Shown here: one piece after another, positions 1 to 6,347 of the stretch | Layout of the letters: every line of letters begins with the position of its first letter | Numbering within the stretch: position 1 is the first letter of the stretch | Source: Moraxellaceae bacterium UBA2031 | GTDB lineage: Bacteria; Pseudomonadota; Gammaproteobacteria; Pseudomonadales; Moraxellaceae | Direction of reading: 5' to 3' | Length of the DNA: 21,707 nt | Assembly (NCBI GenBank): GCA_002333145.1 | Contig: DDBN01000010.1 | Coordinates: 621-22,327, forward strand | The notes under the pieces: model-generated | Told to the model about the DNA's origin: nothing | What the model saw: the letters and a program-made list of their open reading frames with translations, nothing else | The model's database searches: none | Position numbers and translations under genes: made by a program

Positions 1-597
1 ATTGGCTTCTATGGTGTTGCGCTGGCCTTCGGCTTGACCGTACTGACCATGGCGTTTGCCATCGGCCATATTTCCGGCTGTCACCTCAATCCGGCGGTAT
101 CGGTGGGGCTTTGGGCTGGTGGCCGTTTTCCGGCCAACCAATTGCTGCCGTATGTCGCAGCGCAAGTCCTAGGGGCGATAGTGGCAGGGGGTGTGCTTTT
201 TGTGATTGCCAGTGGCAAGGTAGGATTTGATGTGTCTGCAGGTTTTGCGTCCAATGGGTATGGGGCACATTCACCAGGGGGATACAACATGACCTCTGCG
301 TTGGTAACGGAAGTGGTGATGACCATGATGTTTCTGATCATCATCATGGGCGCTACGGACAAGCGCGCACCGAAAGGATTTGCGCCCATTGCGATTGGTT
401 TGGGCCTTACCCTTATTCACCTCATTTCCATTCCCGTCACCAATACCTCGGTGAATCCGGCGCGCAGTACGGGTGTCGCGGTTTTTGTTGGTGACTGGGC
501 AACGGCACAGCTCTGGCTGTTCTGGCTGGCCCCGATTGCAGGTGCCGTGATCGGGGCTGGTGTTTACCGGTTTATCGGTTGCGAAGAAAAAGCGTAG
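1..597 (+). CDS. aqpZ: Aquaporin Z, 3' part (5' end outside window)
   Basis: The frame is open from the first base and ends with TAG at 595-597, so this is the C-terminal ~198 residues of a water channel of the inner membrane. Both half-helix NPA signatures are present: HLNPAVSVG near the start and SVNPARSTG in the second half. The stretch LIHLISIPVTNTSVNPAR carries the His, Thr and Arg of the aromatic/arginine filter that is typical of water-specific AqpZ; glycerol facilitators have Gly in place of the His. Several long hydrophobic segments fit the six-helix aquaporin fold, and the protein ends with a short charged tail (CEEKA). The family is known for rapid osmotic water flux. The next gene is over 200 bases away and a strong hairpin follows, so it looks monocistronic at this end. 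Assignment to the family is firm; only the missing N-terminus limits it. Confidence 0.95.
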   Translation: MGFYGVALAFGLTVLTMAFAIGHISGCHLNPAVSVGLWAGGRFPANQLLPYVAAQVLGAIVAGGVLFVIASGKVGFDVSAGFASNGYGAHSPGGYNMTSALVTEVVMTMMFLIIIMGATDKRAPKGFAPIAIGLGLTLIHLISIPVTNTSVNPARSTGVAVFVGDWATAQLWLFWLAPIAGAVIGAGVYRFIGCEEKA

Positions 598-613
598 GCA
601 ATTTCTGGCGCCA

Positions 614-641
614 TTCCTGCGTGCGTTAGCGCACGCAGGAA
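614..641 (+). terminator. Strong hairpin after aqpZ, probable terminator
   Basis: A perfect 12-base-pair stem (TTCCTGCGTGCG pairing with CGCACGCAGGAA) encloses a 4-base TTAG loop, 16 bases after the aqpZ stop. The following bases (GTCTGGTTTGTC) are only moderately T-rich, so intrinsic termination is likely but not textbook. Nothing gene-like is visible from here to 826. Confidence 0.6.
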
Positions 642-826
642 GTCTGGTTTGTCATATAAGGCATGGCCTTTTAAGTTTATTTGAAGCGATTCTGGCGGGT
701 TGACTGGATATGTCTTGCAGGCAGCATTGATAGGGCCTATTGCAAGTAGCATGGCTGCTTTAGTGAGTCAGCCGTTTGATTGTCTGGGCGTCAAACGGAT
801 ATCCAGTTGAATGAAGGTAAATCGCC

Positions 827-1236
827 ATGAAACGCTTATTGGGAGTGGTCACGCTTGCCGTGGCAATTACTCCAGCCTTCGCACCGATGTCGGTGTCTCG
901 GTGACTGTCGGGCAGCCGGGCTTTTACGGCACCATTGATATCGGTAACACACTCCGGCCGCGGCTGATTTATGCAGAGCCGAAGTATGTGCAGCGCGTAC
1001 ACGTGGGGCAGGTGATGCAGCCGGTTTACATGCGGGTGCCGCCGGGACATGCAAAAAACTGGAGCAAGCATTGCGGTGCCTATAATGCCTGCAACCGTCC
1101 TGTCTATTTTGTGCAGGATAGCTGGTACAACACGGTTTATGTGCCGCAGTACCGCGAGGGTAATCATGGCGGCGACGGCAATCAGGGGCATCATGAAAAC
1201 GGCAACAACGGGCACAAGGGCAAGGGCCACAAGTAA
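827..1236 (+). pseudogene. Frameshifted secreted Gly/His-rich-tail protein
   Basis: The natural start is the ATG at 827, preceded by a GAAGGTAA ribosome-binding site at 812-819. It encodes a clear signal peptide, MKRLLGVVTLAVAITPAFA, but that frame stops with TGA at 902-904. The mature part (DVGVSVTVGQPGFYGTIDIG onwards) continues in the frame of position 811 and ends with TAA at 1234-1236. A one-base loss, or a two-base gain, just after the predicted signal-peptidase site (around 884-902) explains both halves. The mature part has the pattern GQPGFYG, VPPGHAKNW, C-x6-C (KHCGAYNACNRP) and VYFVQDSWYN-VYVPQYR, then a tail of Gly, His, Asn and Lys. I recognise this layout from uncharacterised secreted proteins of betaproteobacteria, without a known function. 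It may be a real pseudogene, a sequencing error or a slippage site. Confidence 0.7.
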
Positions 1237-1274
1237 TGCGGCTGCGGGTTTTTTATTTGCATTAAAGGCGAAAT

Positions 1275-1292
1275 AAAAAAGCCGGCTTTTTT
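1275..1292. terminator. Compact bidirectional terminator
   Basis: The 18-base perfect palindrome AAAAAAGCCGGCTTTTTT gives a 7-pair stem with a CCGG loop and a T-run on either strand. It lies 39 bases after the frameshifted secreted-protein gene on the plus strand. On the minus strand it sits 33 bases after the stop codon of the serA 3' remnant, which is where a serA terminator would be expected. Confidence 0.55.
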
Positions 1293-1315
1293 ACGGGTTC
1301 AACTTTATCAGATCA

Positions 1316-1381
1316 ATTGCCTGATCAGTACAGCACGCGGGTACGGATGGTGCCGTCGATATGCTGCAGCTTTTCCAGGGC
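1316..1381 (-). repeat. Left copy of serA-end direct repeat
   Basis: A 66-base stretch matches 20271-20336 with nine mismatches: three of nine bases beyond the stop codon and six synonymous ones inside the codons. Both copies have the same orientation and flank the APE cluster and its accessory genes. They are candidate attachment-site-like or recombination boundaries. Confidence 0.7.
1325..1381 (-). pseudogene. serA: Orphan 3' end of a second serA copy
   Basis: Read on the minus strand, this stretch encodes ALEKLQHIDGTIRTRVLY and then a TGA stop. It is identical in protein sequence to the last 18 residues of the intact serA (20280-21509). The DNA differs at six positions, all third-codon and all synonymous. 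Before the Ala codon (to the right of 1381) the similarity ends abruptly. No start or upstream coding sequence exists, so it cannot be expressed as an enzyme. It lies in the same orientation as intact serA, forming a direct repeat about 19 kb apart. The best reading is a displaced gene end left by insertion or recombination at the 3' end of serA. Confidence 0.85.
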
Positions 1382-1626
1382 CCCAGAAACGTACATTACG
1401 GATCGGCTTATGGCGGCCGTTATGAGTCGCCTGTTATTAGTGTACTGCTTGCGGAAAGGCTTCTTCTTGATAACTTGCTTTGTCATGGAGCGCTTCTGTT
1501 GCGTATGATATTCGCTTAATAGGGTGTCCGGCAGGGGCGGGCAAGATCAGGGGAGGTCTTTTTATACTCATTCCAGGGCCGGCCCAGTGTCAGGCAGGCC
1601 CGCCACCGGCCGCCCTGAATTCCAAC
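1382..1626. other. Non-coding stretch with GC-rich palindromic part
   Basis: No convincing gene is visible between the serA remnant and the cassette-like gene. From about 1530 to 1617 the DNA is strongly GC-rich and self-complementary: CAGGGGCGG at 1532-1540 can pair, with one bulge, with CCGCCCTG at 1610-1617, and short GGCC/CCGG palindromes lie in between. The block ends in AATTCCAACGTTATGT. This resembles the 3' arm of an integron-type recombination site, but I could not find a matching 5' box, so the site may be degenerate or truncated. Confidence 0.4.
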
Positions 1627-1646
1627 GTTATGTTTTAGGAGAAAGC

Positions 1647-2228
1647 ATGAGAATAGTACTAGTAATATTAACCTTAACCACTGTTTCAGCATGTACGAGC
1701 ATTAAAGTTAATGCATTAAATCCAGATAAGCACAAAGTGCATCACGTATGTATAGAGAAAAACCCTAAAGTTATTGTCGGTGAGTTTCCTGGAGTAATAG
1801 AAAGAGGTTTGCATAGGCACGGCATAACATCAGAAGTGTATGAAGAAGAAAAGCCAAAACACTGTAATTACTACTTGACCTATACCGCCTTAAAGACTTG
1901 GGATTTAGGGATGTACTTGCACCACGCTGAACTACATCTCCACAAGGATAGAACGAAAATTGCGTATGCTGAGTATCATCTGAACGGAAAAGGTGGGCTT
2001 GCATTAAACAAGTGGGCAAGCGTTGACTCCAAGATGGACCCTGTAATCAATCAGTTATTGGCAGGCTATTCACCTAAAATGGTTGATGCCTATAGAAAAT
2101 CAATACCCGATTCTAGTTCTTCTATTGATATGACTGAGGAATTAAAGAGACTGAAGATGTGGCATGAAGAAGGGCTAATATCAGATCAAGAATATATGAT
2201 GAAAAAGAGGGAGTTTCTGGAGAAATAA
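1647..2228 (+). CDS. SHOCT-domain lipoprotein (Sbal_3080-like)
   Basis: This 193-residue protein starts at the ATG at 1647, chosen because TTTAGGAGA lies 5 bases upstream and because a type II signal peptide follows at once: MRIVLVILTLTTVSA then Cys16 (lipobox VSAC). The mature part contains HVCIEKNPKVIVGEF, a region with Cys71, and AYAEYHLNGKGGLALNKW. This layout recalls the Sbal_3080 family of small lipoproteins described from Shewanella; I make that match from memory. The last ~30 residues (EELKRLKMWHEEGLISDQEYMMKKREFL) form a typical SHOCT domain, a short C-terminal helical module of unknown role. Base composition is far more AT-rich than all neighbours, a sign of transfer. It is flanked by cassette-type core boxes. 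Function unknown. Confidence 0.88.
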   Translation: MRIVLVILTLTTVSACTSIKVNALNPDKHKVHHVCIEKNPKVIVGEFPGVIERGLHRHGITSEVYEEEKPKHCNYYLTYTALKTWDLGMYLHHAELHLHKDRTKIAYAEYHLNGKGGLALNKWASVDSKMDPVINQLLAGYSPKMVDAYRKSIPDSSSSIDMTEELKRLKMWHEEGLISDQEYMMKKREFLEK

Positions 2229-2280
2229 ACATAACAAGTCCGTAAGAGACCTCCCGTCGACTCTGTATGATTGAGTTATT

Positions 2281-2307
2281 GGCTCGGCAACGCCGGGCCT
2301 TGTATTT
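2281..2307 (+). terminator. Possible terminator after cassette gene
   Basis: GGCTCGGC pairs with GCCGGGCC around an AAC loop, with one G-U pair, and is followed by TTGTATTT. It lies 52 bases after the lipoprotein stop codon. It could equally be part of a folded recombination site. Confidence 0.4.
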
Positions 2308-2337
2308 CTTCGCAATATCAGCGTGTTGTCAGCAGTG

Positions 2338-2368
2338 GCAGGCCGTCCTTCAGGACGGCAAGGCCTGC
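2338..2368. repeat. Bulged GC-rich hairpin
   Basis: GCCGTCC (2342-2348) pairs with GGACGGC (2353-2359) around a TTCA loop. Outer bases GCAGG and CCTGC extend the stem past an internal bulge. It sits in the putative attC-like stretch and could be its apical stem; no T-run follows. Confidence 0.45.
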
Positions 2369-2461
2369 TGCAGTTCGGAGTTACTTTTTGCTATTTCAAC
2401 ACCGTGCCAGTTACAACGATTACCAGACTGCATTTCCGTAATCGGTCTTGTTAAGTGCAAT

Positions 2462-2635
2462 TCATTCCGCACCCGGACACATCGTATAAACCACACCCGG
2501 AGGCCTCTTGATCTTGCCCAGCCACACCGGACGCGCGATAGTGGATTTGGTTGCGATTTCCCCGGGGATCTTTGCGGTGGCTGGAAATGGAGCACAAAGT
2601 ATGAGCAGTCCAGCTCTGATCGATATCAGTCTCAT
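2462..2635 (-). CDS. Possible small secreted peptide, 57 aa
   Basis: Starting at the ATG at 2635, the minus strand encodes MRLISIRAGLLILCAPFPATA, which reads as a signal peptide with a plausible A-x-A cleavage site, then a basic 36-residue mature part with WLGKIKRPPG and a C-terminal MCPGAE. An in-frame upstream ATG at 2674 exists, but the start at 2635 is preferred because the signal peptide begins there and an AAGG motif lies about 10 bases upstream. It is divergent from the next gene at 2706, with which it would share a short intergenic region. I do not recognise the family. Evidence is limited to the signal-peptide character, so this may be a chance frame. Confidence 0.4.
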   Translation of the reverse strand: MRLISIRAGLLILCAPFPATAKIPGEIATKSTIARPVWLGKIKRPPGVVYTMCPGAE

Positions 2636-2644
2636 GGCTTTACC

Positions 2645-2674
2645 TTGTAATAAGGTTTCAGTCACAGTTATCAT
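2645..2674 (+). promoter_or_regulatory. Candidate sigma-70 promoter
   Basis: TTGTAA (2645-2650) and TATCAT (2669-2674, five of six consensus bases) are separated by 18 bases and lie 32 bases before the ATG at 2706. The match is moderate and judged by eye. Confidence 0.35.
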
Positions 2675-2705
2675 TAGTGGTTTTTTTTAAAAAAGGGTAA
2701 AGATA

Positions 2706-3251
2706 ATGGGGTTTTATATTCGCACCATGATGGCGGTGCTATTTGCGGCAGGGAGTGCTCATGTCTGGGCCGGTGACAAGGGTGTTGGCCAGACGTTCTA
2801 TACCCAGCACTCATTCTATTATGAGAAGGGGCGTTATATCACCACTAATTACGCACGTGGTGGTGTGGTGCCCATTAATTCCATGGTGAAGATTGTTGAT
2901 ATTGGTCGAAAATCTATTGAGCTGGAATTGAAGGGTGGGACGCCTGTTGATGTCGTTAATGTCGTTAATGTCAAAAAATACACTCAGAAAGATATTAAAG
3001 ACATACAGGCGCTATTATTGGGAGAAAGGCCAGTATCACTGGATGGATATAATGAGGAAATACAGAAAGCGATCAAGGATGGTGTGCTGAAAGTGGGAAT
3101 GAAAAAGTCAGCGGTTCTGTTTGCGCGTGGTTATCCGCCAGCACATGCCACTCCGTCACTGGATTCAGATAAGTGGATTTATTGGCAGAGCCGTTATAAT
3201 CGCGTTGAACTGATTTTTGACAATGACAGAATTATTCAGATCAGAGAGTAG
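2706..3251 (+). CDS. Exported protein with BamE/SmpA-like C-terminus
   Basis: The 181-residue product has an N-terminal signal peptide (MGFYIRTMMAVLFAAGSAHVWA, cleavage before GDKG). A middle part follows with a YITTNYARGGVVPINSMVKI segment, and the C-terminal ~60 residues (GVLKVGMKKSAVLFARGYP through WIYWQSRYNRVELIFDNDRI) follow the pattern of the BamE/SmpA-OmlA fold, where a helix after a G-M-x-x-x-x-V motif is followed by a W-Y strand. It has no lipobox Cys, so it is expected to be periplasmic rather than lipid-anchored. AGGG about 10 bases upstream supports the start. Three 9-base units at 2946-2972 give the repeated VDVVNVVNV, a possible slippage duplication. It converges on the phosphopantetheinyl transferase gene, overlapping it by 11 bases. 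The role is unknown. Confidence 0.8.
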   Translation: MGFYIRTMMAVLFAAGSAHVWAGDKGVGQTFYTQHSFYYEKGRYITTNYARGGVVPINSMVKIVDIGRKSIELELKGGTPVDVVNVVNVKKYTQKDIKDIQALLLGERPVSLDGYNEEIQKAIKDGVLKVGMKKSAVLFARGYPPAHATPSLDSDKWIYWQSRYNRVELIFDNDRIIQIRE

Positions 3252-3903
3252 TGATCGGCCATTCTGTGCCTAATGCCCGCCACGTAATGGCGGGCATTTT
3301 GTTGGTGCTGGCAGGCCATGCTAGCGCCAGATAGTGCTGGCCAAGCAGGTAGTGTGGGCAAGTAATTCTTGTTCCGGCAACTATCGCCTCATTGGCATGA
3401 ATGGAAACGGACCATCCCATGGCCAGTCCTGTGCCAGAGGCTTTAACCGCCGCTTCGCGTTGTACCCAGTGCCTGAGCAAAAAATCCGATCGTGCTGTTG
3501 TTGCGATCTGCAGCCACTGTTGCAGCATGTCAGGATCAAGGCAGGCTTCGGCAAAGGCAGCTGGGTTGCGAAGCCGGCGTGCGCTATTTTCAATATCAAT
3601 ACCTACCGCAGGCAGATCATGTGAAACCGCCAGTGCAAATACCTTGTCGGTGTGCGCCAGATTGAAGCTGATGGCGTGCTCAACAAGAGCGGGTTTGCCA
3701 TTCTCGCCATACGTAAACTCAAGATCGTGCGCAGAAACACATAGCTCGAGTGCCAGTAGTTTGCGCAGCCATAGGCTGGTTTGTTGTGATGCAGATATTT
3801 CAGCGGGTGAGCATGGGTGCGCATTGGTTATCTGCTCAGGCAGAGGGGGTAACTCAGTCAGGTCACCATAGTAAACACGAATACTCTTCATGGGCTCAGG
3901 CAT
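3241..3903 (-). CDS. 4'-phosphopantetheinyl transferase (Sfp type)
   Basis: The 220-residue enzyme would convert apo carrier proteins to the holo form by transferring the phosphopantetheine arm of coenzyme A to the conserved serine; here the obvious substrates are the two cluster ACPs. Visible Sfp-superfamily motifs are GKPAL (69-73), FNLAHT (80-85), GIDIE (101-105, metal-binding Asp103 and Glu105) and WVQREAAVKASGTGL (146-160) with the Glu150/Lys154 pair. The start at 3903 is tentative: an in-frame ATG at 3891 (MKSIRVYYGD) is equally possible, and neither has a strong ribosome site. It lies 18 bases after apeR and is the last gene of the operon. A dedicated PPTase in the cluster would make the pathway self-sufficient. 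Confidence 0.92.
   Translation of the reverse strand: MPEPMKSIRVYYGDLTELPPLPEQITNAHPCSPAEISASQQTSLWLRKLLALELCVSAHDLEFTYGENGKPALVEHAISFNLAHTDKVFALAVSHDLPAVGIDIENSARRLRNPAAFAEACLDPDMLQQWLQIATTARSDFLLRHWVQREAAVKASGTGLAMGWSVSIHANEAIVAGTRITCPHYLLGQHYLALAWPASTNKMPAITWRALGTEWPITTL
3272..3300 (+). terminator. Intrinsic terminator inside the opposing gene
   Basis: An 11-pair perfect stem (AATGCCCGCCA with TGGCGGGCATT) has a 5-base CGTAA loop and runs into TTTTG. It lies 20 bases after the stop of the exported-protein gene and within the 3' coding end of the phosphopantetheinyl transferase gene on the other strand, where it encodes MPAITWRAL. Confidence 0.75.
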
Positions 3904-3921
3904 AGCTTTGATGCGTGACCT

Positions 3922-5148
3922 TCATGCTGCGTAGCGTTTAAAAATGAGTGAGGTATTAATACCACCAAAAGCAAAATTATTATTCATCACGTATTCGTGT
4001 TGCATGCGACGGGGTTCGCCTTGCAGGTAGTCGAGATCGCCGCAGCGGTCATCTACTGTGGTCAGGTTGAGCGTAGGAATGTACCAGTCGCGGTTCATCA
4101 TTTCGATGCTGAGCCAAGACTCCACCGCTCCACAAGCACCCAGAGTGTGGCCGAAATAGCTTTTCAGCGAACTGATGGGCGTGTGGCCCAGTATATGACG
4201 AGTGGCCTGGGTCTCGGCGACATCGCCTTGGTCGGTGGCGGTGCCATGACCATTCACATAGCCGATGGCTGTGGGAGGCAGGCCGGCATCTTCCAGCGCC
4301 AGCTGCATGGCGATGCCCATGGTGTCTGCTTCCGGCCGCGTCACATGGGCGCCATCGGAATTGGTGCCGTAGCCGACCAGCTCGGCATGGATGTGTGCGC
4401 CACGAGCGCGCGCATGTTCCAGTTCTTCTAGGATGATGCAGCCGGCGCCTTCACCAATTACGAGGCCGTCGCGGTCCTTGTCATAGGGGCGTGGCGAGAG
4501 ATGGGGCGTATCGTTGCGCGTGCTGGTGGCAAACATGGTGTCGAAGACAGCGGCTTCGCTGGCGCAGAGTTCTTCGGCGCCGCCGGCCAGCATGACGGCC
4601 TGCTTGCCGTACTTGATGGCTTCATAGGCCTGACCGATGGCCATGGAGCCGGAGGTGCAAGCACTGGATGTAGGCAGAGTGCGACCGCGCAGGCCGAAAT
4701 AGAGCGCCACGTTCACCGCGGCGGTATGGCTCATCATGCGGATATAGGAGGTGGCATTGATGCCGCGGGCATCGTGATTGATGAGCATGGAGCCGAAATC
4801 GCGAATGGCATCAGTACTACCGGTAGAAGAGCCAAATGCGATGCCAGTGTGGCCGCTTTTCAGCACGGGATGCTCGAGAAGACCAGCATCGCGCAGTGAT
4901 TTCTCTGCCGCGACGGTCGACATAAGTGCAACACGGCCCATGCTGCGGGTTTTCTTGCGGGTGAAATGTGCAGGAACGGTGAAATCGTGTACCGGTGCCC
5001 CGAGACGAGTGTTGAGATCGGCATAAATATCCCACTCGTCCATGCGGCAGATGCCATTACGTTTTTCGATAACGGCGTTGGCGATGCTGTCCCAGTCATG
5101 GCCTAGCGAGGTGATACCGGCCATGCCGGTGACGACGACGCGTTTCAT
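3922..5148 (-). CDS. apeR: 3-oxoacyl-ACP synthase (FabF-like KS)
   Basis: This 408-residue condensing enzyme has the full thiolase-fold catalytic set: Cys164 in SSACTSGS, His301 in NGHGTATDQGD, and Lys329/His334 in SLKSYFGHTLGA. The family catalyses decarboxylative Claisen condensation of malonyl-ACP with an acyl primer. In characterised APE pathways the separate ketosynthase ApeR is assigned to early elongation or priming of the aryl starter; here that role is inferred from position and family. The start at 5148 (MKRVVVTGM) is chosen because its ATG overlaps the apeQ stop in a TGATG junction; the longer upstream frame reads inside apeQ. The C-terminus NNNFAFGGINTSLIFKR is typical of FabF. 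Confidence 0.93.
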   Translation of the reverse strand: MKRVVVTGMAGITSLGHDWDSIANAVIEKRNGICRMDEWDIYADLNTRLGAPVHDFTVPAHFTRKKTRSMGRVALMSTVAAEKSLRDAGLLEHPVLKSGHTGIAFGSSTGSTDAIRDFGSMLINHDARGINATSYIRMMSHTAAVNVALYFGLRGRTLPTSSACTSGSMAIGQAYEAIKYGKQAVMLAGGAEELCASEAAVFDTMFATSTRNDTPHLSPRPYDKDRDGLVIGEGAGCIILEELEHARARGAHIHAELVGYGTNSDGAHVTRPEADTMGIAMQLALEDAGLPPTAIGYVNGHGTATDQGDVAETQATRHILGHTPISSLKSYFGHTLGACGAVESWLSIEMMNRDWYIPTLNLTTVDDRCGDLDYLQGEPRRMQHEYVMNNNFAFGGINTSLIFKRYAA

Positions 5149-5897
5149 CAGAGCATGCCTCCGTTGACAGAAATAACCTGGCGCGTGATATAGGCGGCCG
5201 TATCGGAGCACAGGAAGGCAACAAGTCCTGCGACTTCTTCGGGGGTGCCGAGTCGTTGGGCTGGAATGATTTTCAGGGCTTCCTCGCGAACATGGGCGTT
5301 CACCATATCAGTGTCGATGAGGCCGGGGGCGACGCAATTCACGGTGATTTTGCGTTTTGCCAGTTCTACGGCTAGCGCTTTGGTGGCGCCGATGATGCCG
5401 GCCTTGGCGGCGCTGTAATTCACCTGGCCACGATTACCCATGATGCCGGATACGGAAGACAGAGTGACGATGCGACCACTCTTGCGTGCGCTGATCATTG
5501 GCATCATGAGCGGATTCAGCACATTGTAGAAGCTGTCGAGATTGGTGTGGATGACAGTATCCCAATCAACGCCTGAAATGGCCGGAAAGGCGTTGTCACG
5601 GCTGATGCCGGCGTTGAGCACAACACCGTAATAGCAACCGTGTTTTTCGATGTCGGTGGAGATGGTCTGTAGGCAGGCATCGCGGTCGCCGACATCGAAA
5701 AAAAGAGCGCGGCTTTGCTGGCCACGCGTCTCGATCTCGGCAACCACGGCAGCGGCGGCGTCACGGTTGTTGATGCCGTGCACCACAATATCGAAGCCGG
5801 CATCGGCCAGCGCCAGTGCGATGGCACGGCCGATGCCTCGTGTGGACCCGGTGACGAGGATGCTGCGCGAGGTGGTCTGGTTCATGGTGTTGCTCAT
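5148..5897 (-). CDS. apeQ: 3-oxoacyl-ACP reductase (FabG-like, SDR)
   Basis: The 249-residue protein belongs to the short-chain dehydrogenase family and would reduce each 3-oxoacyl-ACP to the 3-hydroxy form with NADPH. The cofactor motif TGSTRGIG spans residues 16-23 and NAG lies at 95-97. The catalytic Ser148, Tyr161 and Lys165 (NYSAAKAG) are intact, as is the PGLIDTDM segment. The start at 5897 overlaps the apeP stop by 4 bases (ATGA); an internal Met5 is possible. It ends with a one-base overlap into apeR. Length and motifs match FabG-like APE ketoreductases, which act at every extension cycle of the polyene. Confidence 0.95.
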   Translation of the reverse strand: MSNTMNQTTSRSILVTGSTRGIGRAIALALADAGFDIVVHGINNRDAAAAVVAEIETRGQQSRALFFDVGDRDACLQTISTDIEKHGCYYGVVLNAGISRDNAFPAISGVDWDTVIHTNLDSFYNVLNPLMMPMISARKSGRIVTLSSVSGIMGNRGQVNYSAAKAGIIGATKALAVELAKRKITVNCVAPGLIDTDMVNAHVREEALKIIPAQRLGTPEEVAGLVAFLCSDTAAYITRQVISVNGGML

Positions 5898-6346
5898 GGT
5901 TGTCCCTGTTGCAGATAGGTGTCCGGATCGAGTGGCTGATAAATGTTCAGGTTGGCGCTGATGGCACCGGCTTCACTGTCGATGCGGCATTCGAAGACAC
6001 CCAGTCCTTGTTCATCAATCAGCAACTTATGTACGCTGATGGTGAGTTCGGTGCCGGGGGGGAAATGGGCGCATTCGCTTTCATAGCGGCGCGTGCCAAG
6101 CAGGAAACCGACCTGCACCGGCAGGCCTTGCGCACGTGCCTGGAAGCCGCCATAGGCAGCAATGGTTTGCGCCATCAACTCAATGCCGGCCCAAGCGGGA
6201 AAGTTGCCGGCGACGTCAACGAACATCTTGTCGTTACTGACGCGCATGCGCGCACGCATATGTTCAGGACCCTGTTCGAGGATTTCGTCCAGCAGCACCA
6301 TGGGCGGACGGTGCGGGATCAGATCCAGAATGGAGTGTGATTGCAT
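5894..6346 (-). CDS. apeP: Hotdog 3-hydroxyacyl-ACP dehydratase subunit
   Basis: The 150-residue protein has a single hotdog domain related to FabZ/FabA. LIPHRPPMVLLD near the N-terminus and GNFPAWAGIELMAQ at 47-60 align with the FabZ helix that carries the catalytic Glu (Glu56 here). The FabZ GHFP histidine is absent, with no His near that position. The fused ApeI domain at 15905-17572 shows the opposite pattern (His present, Glu missing). This supports a heteromeric dehydratase in which ApeP supplies the acidic residue. ApeI-ApeP complexes are described for APE systems. It starts one base after the apeO stop and overlaps apeQ by 4 bases. Confidence 0.9.
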   Translation of the reverse strand: MQSHSILDLIPHRPPMVLLDEILEQGPEHMRARMRVSNDKMFVDVAGNFPAWAGIELMAQTIAAYGGFQARAQGLPVQVGFLLGTRRYESECAHFPPGTELTISVHKLLIDEQGLGVFECRIDSEAGAISANLNIYQPLDPDTYLQQGQP

Positions 6347-6347
6347 C

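Larger units (their letters stand above)
1627..2386 (+). mobile_element. Putative integron-type gene cassette
   Basis: A single short AT-rich gene is preceded by GTTATGT (1627-1633) and followed, directly after its stop codon, by the exact reverse complement ACATAAC (2229-2235). In integron cassettes the inverse core box after the gene is characteristically complementary to the first bases of the same cassette, which is what is seen here. A hairpin-rich stretch follows and a possible outer core GTT occurs at 2380-2382 (CGGAGTTACTT), giving a site of roughly 155 bases. That outer core does not fit GTTRRRY well, and no integrase is in the window. The right boundary is therefore uncertain. Confidence 0.45.

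Noticed and set aside
811..1236. Intact 141-residue gene starting at 811
   Set aside because: The first ~27 residues read out of frame through a good signal peptide that starts at 827 with its own ribosome site; the apparent gene is the result of a frameshift.
1317..1508. Plus-strand open frame of 63 codons
   Set aside because: Its first third lies antisense to the serA remnant and it lacks a ribosome site or recognisable content.
1530..1633. Complete attC site upstream of the cassette gene
   Set aside because: The 3' end AACGTTATGT fits, but no matching inverse core box was found on the left; only partial stem pairing is visible, so it is described as a GC-rich palindromic stretch.
2946..2972. 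Short tandem repeat as a functional element
   Set aside because: Only three 9-base units within a coding region, giving VDVVNVVNV; this is more likely a simple slippage duplication.
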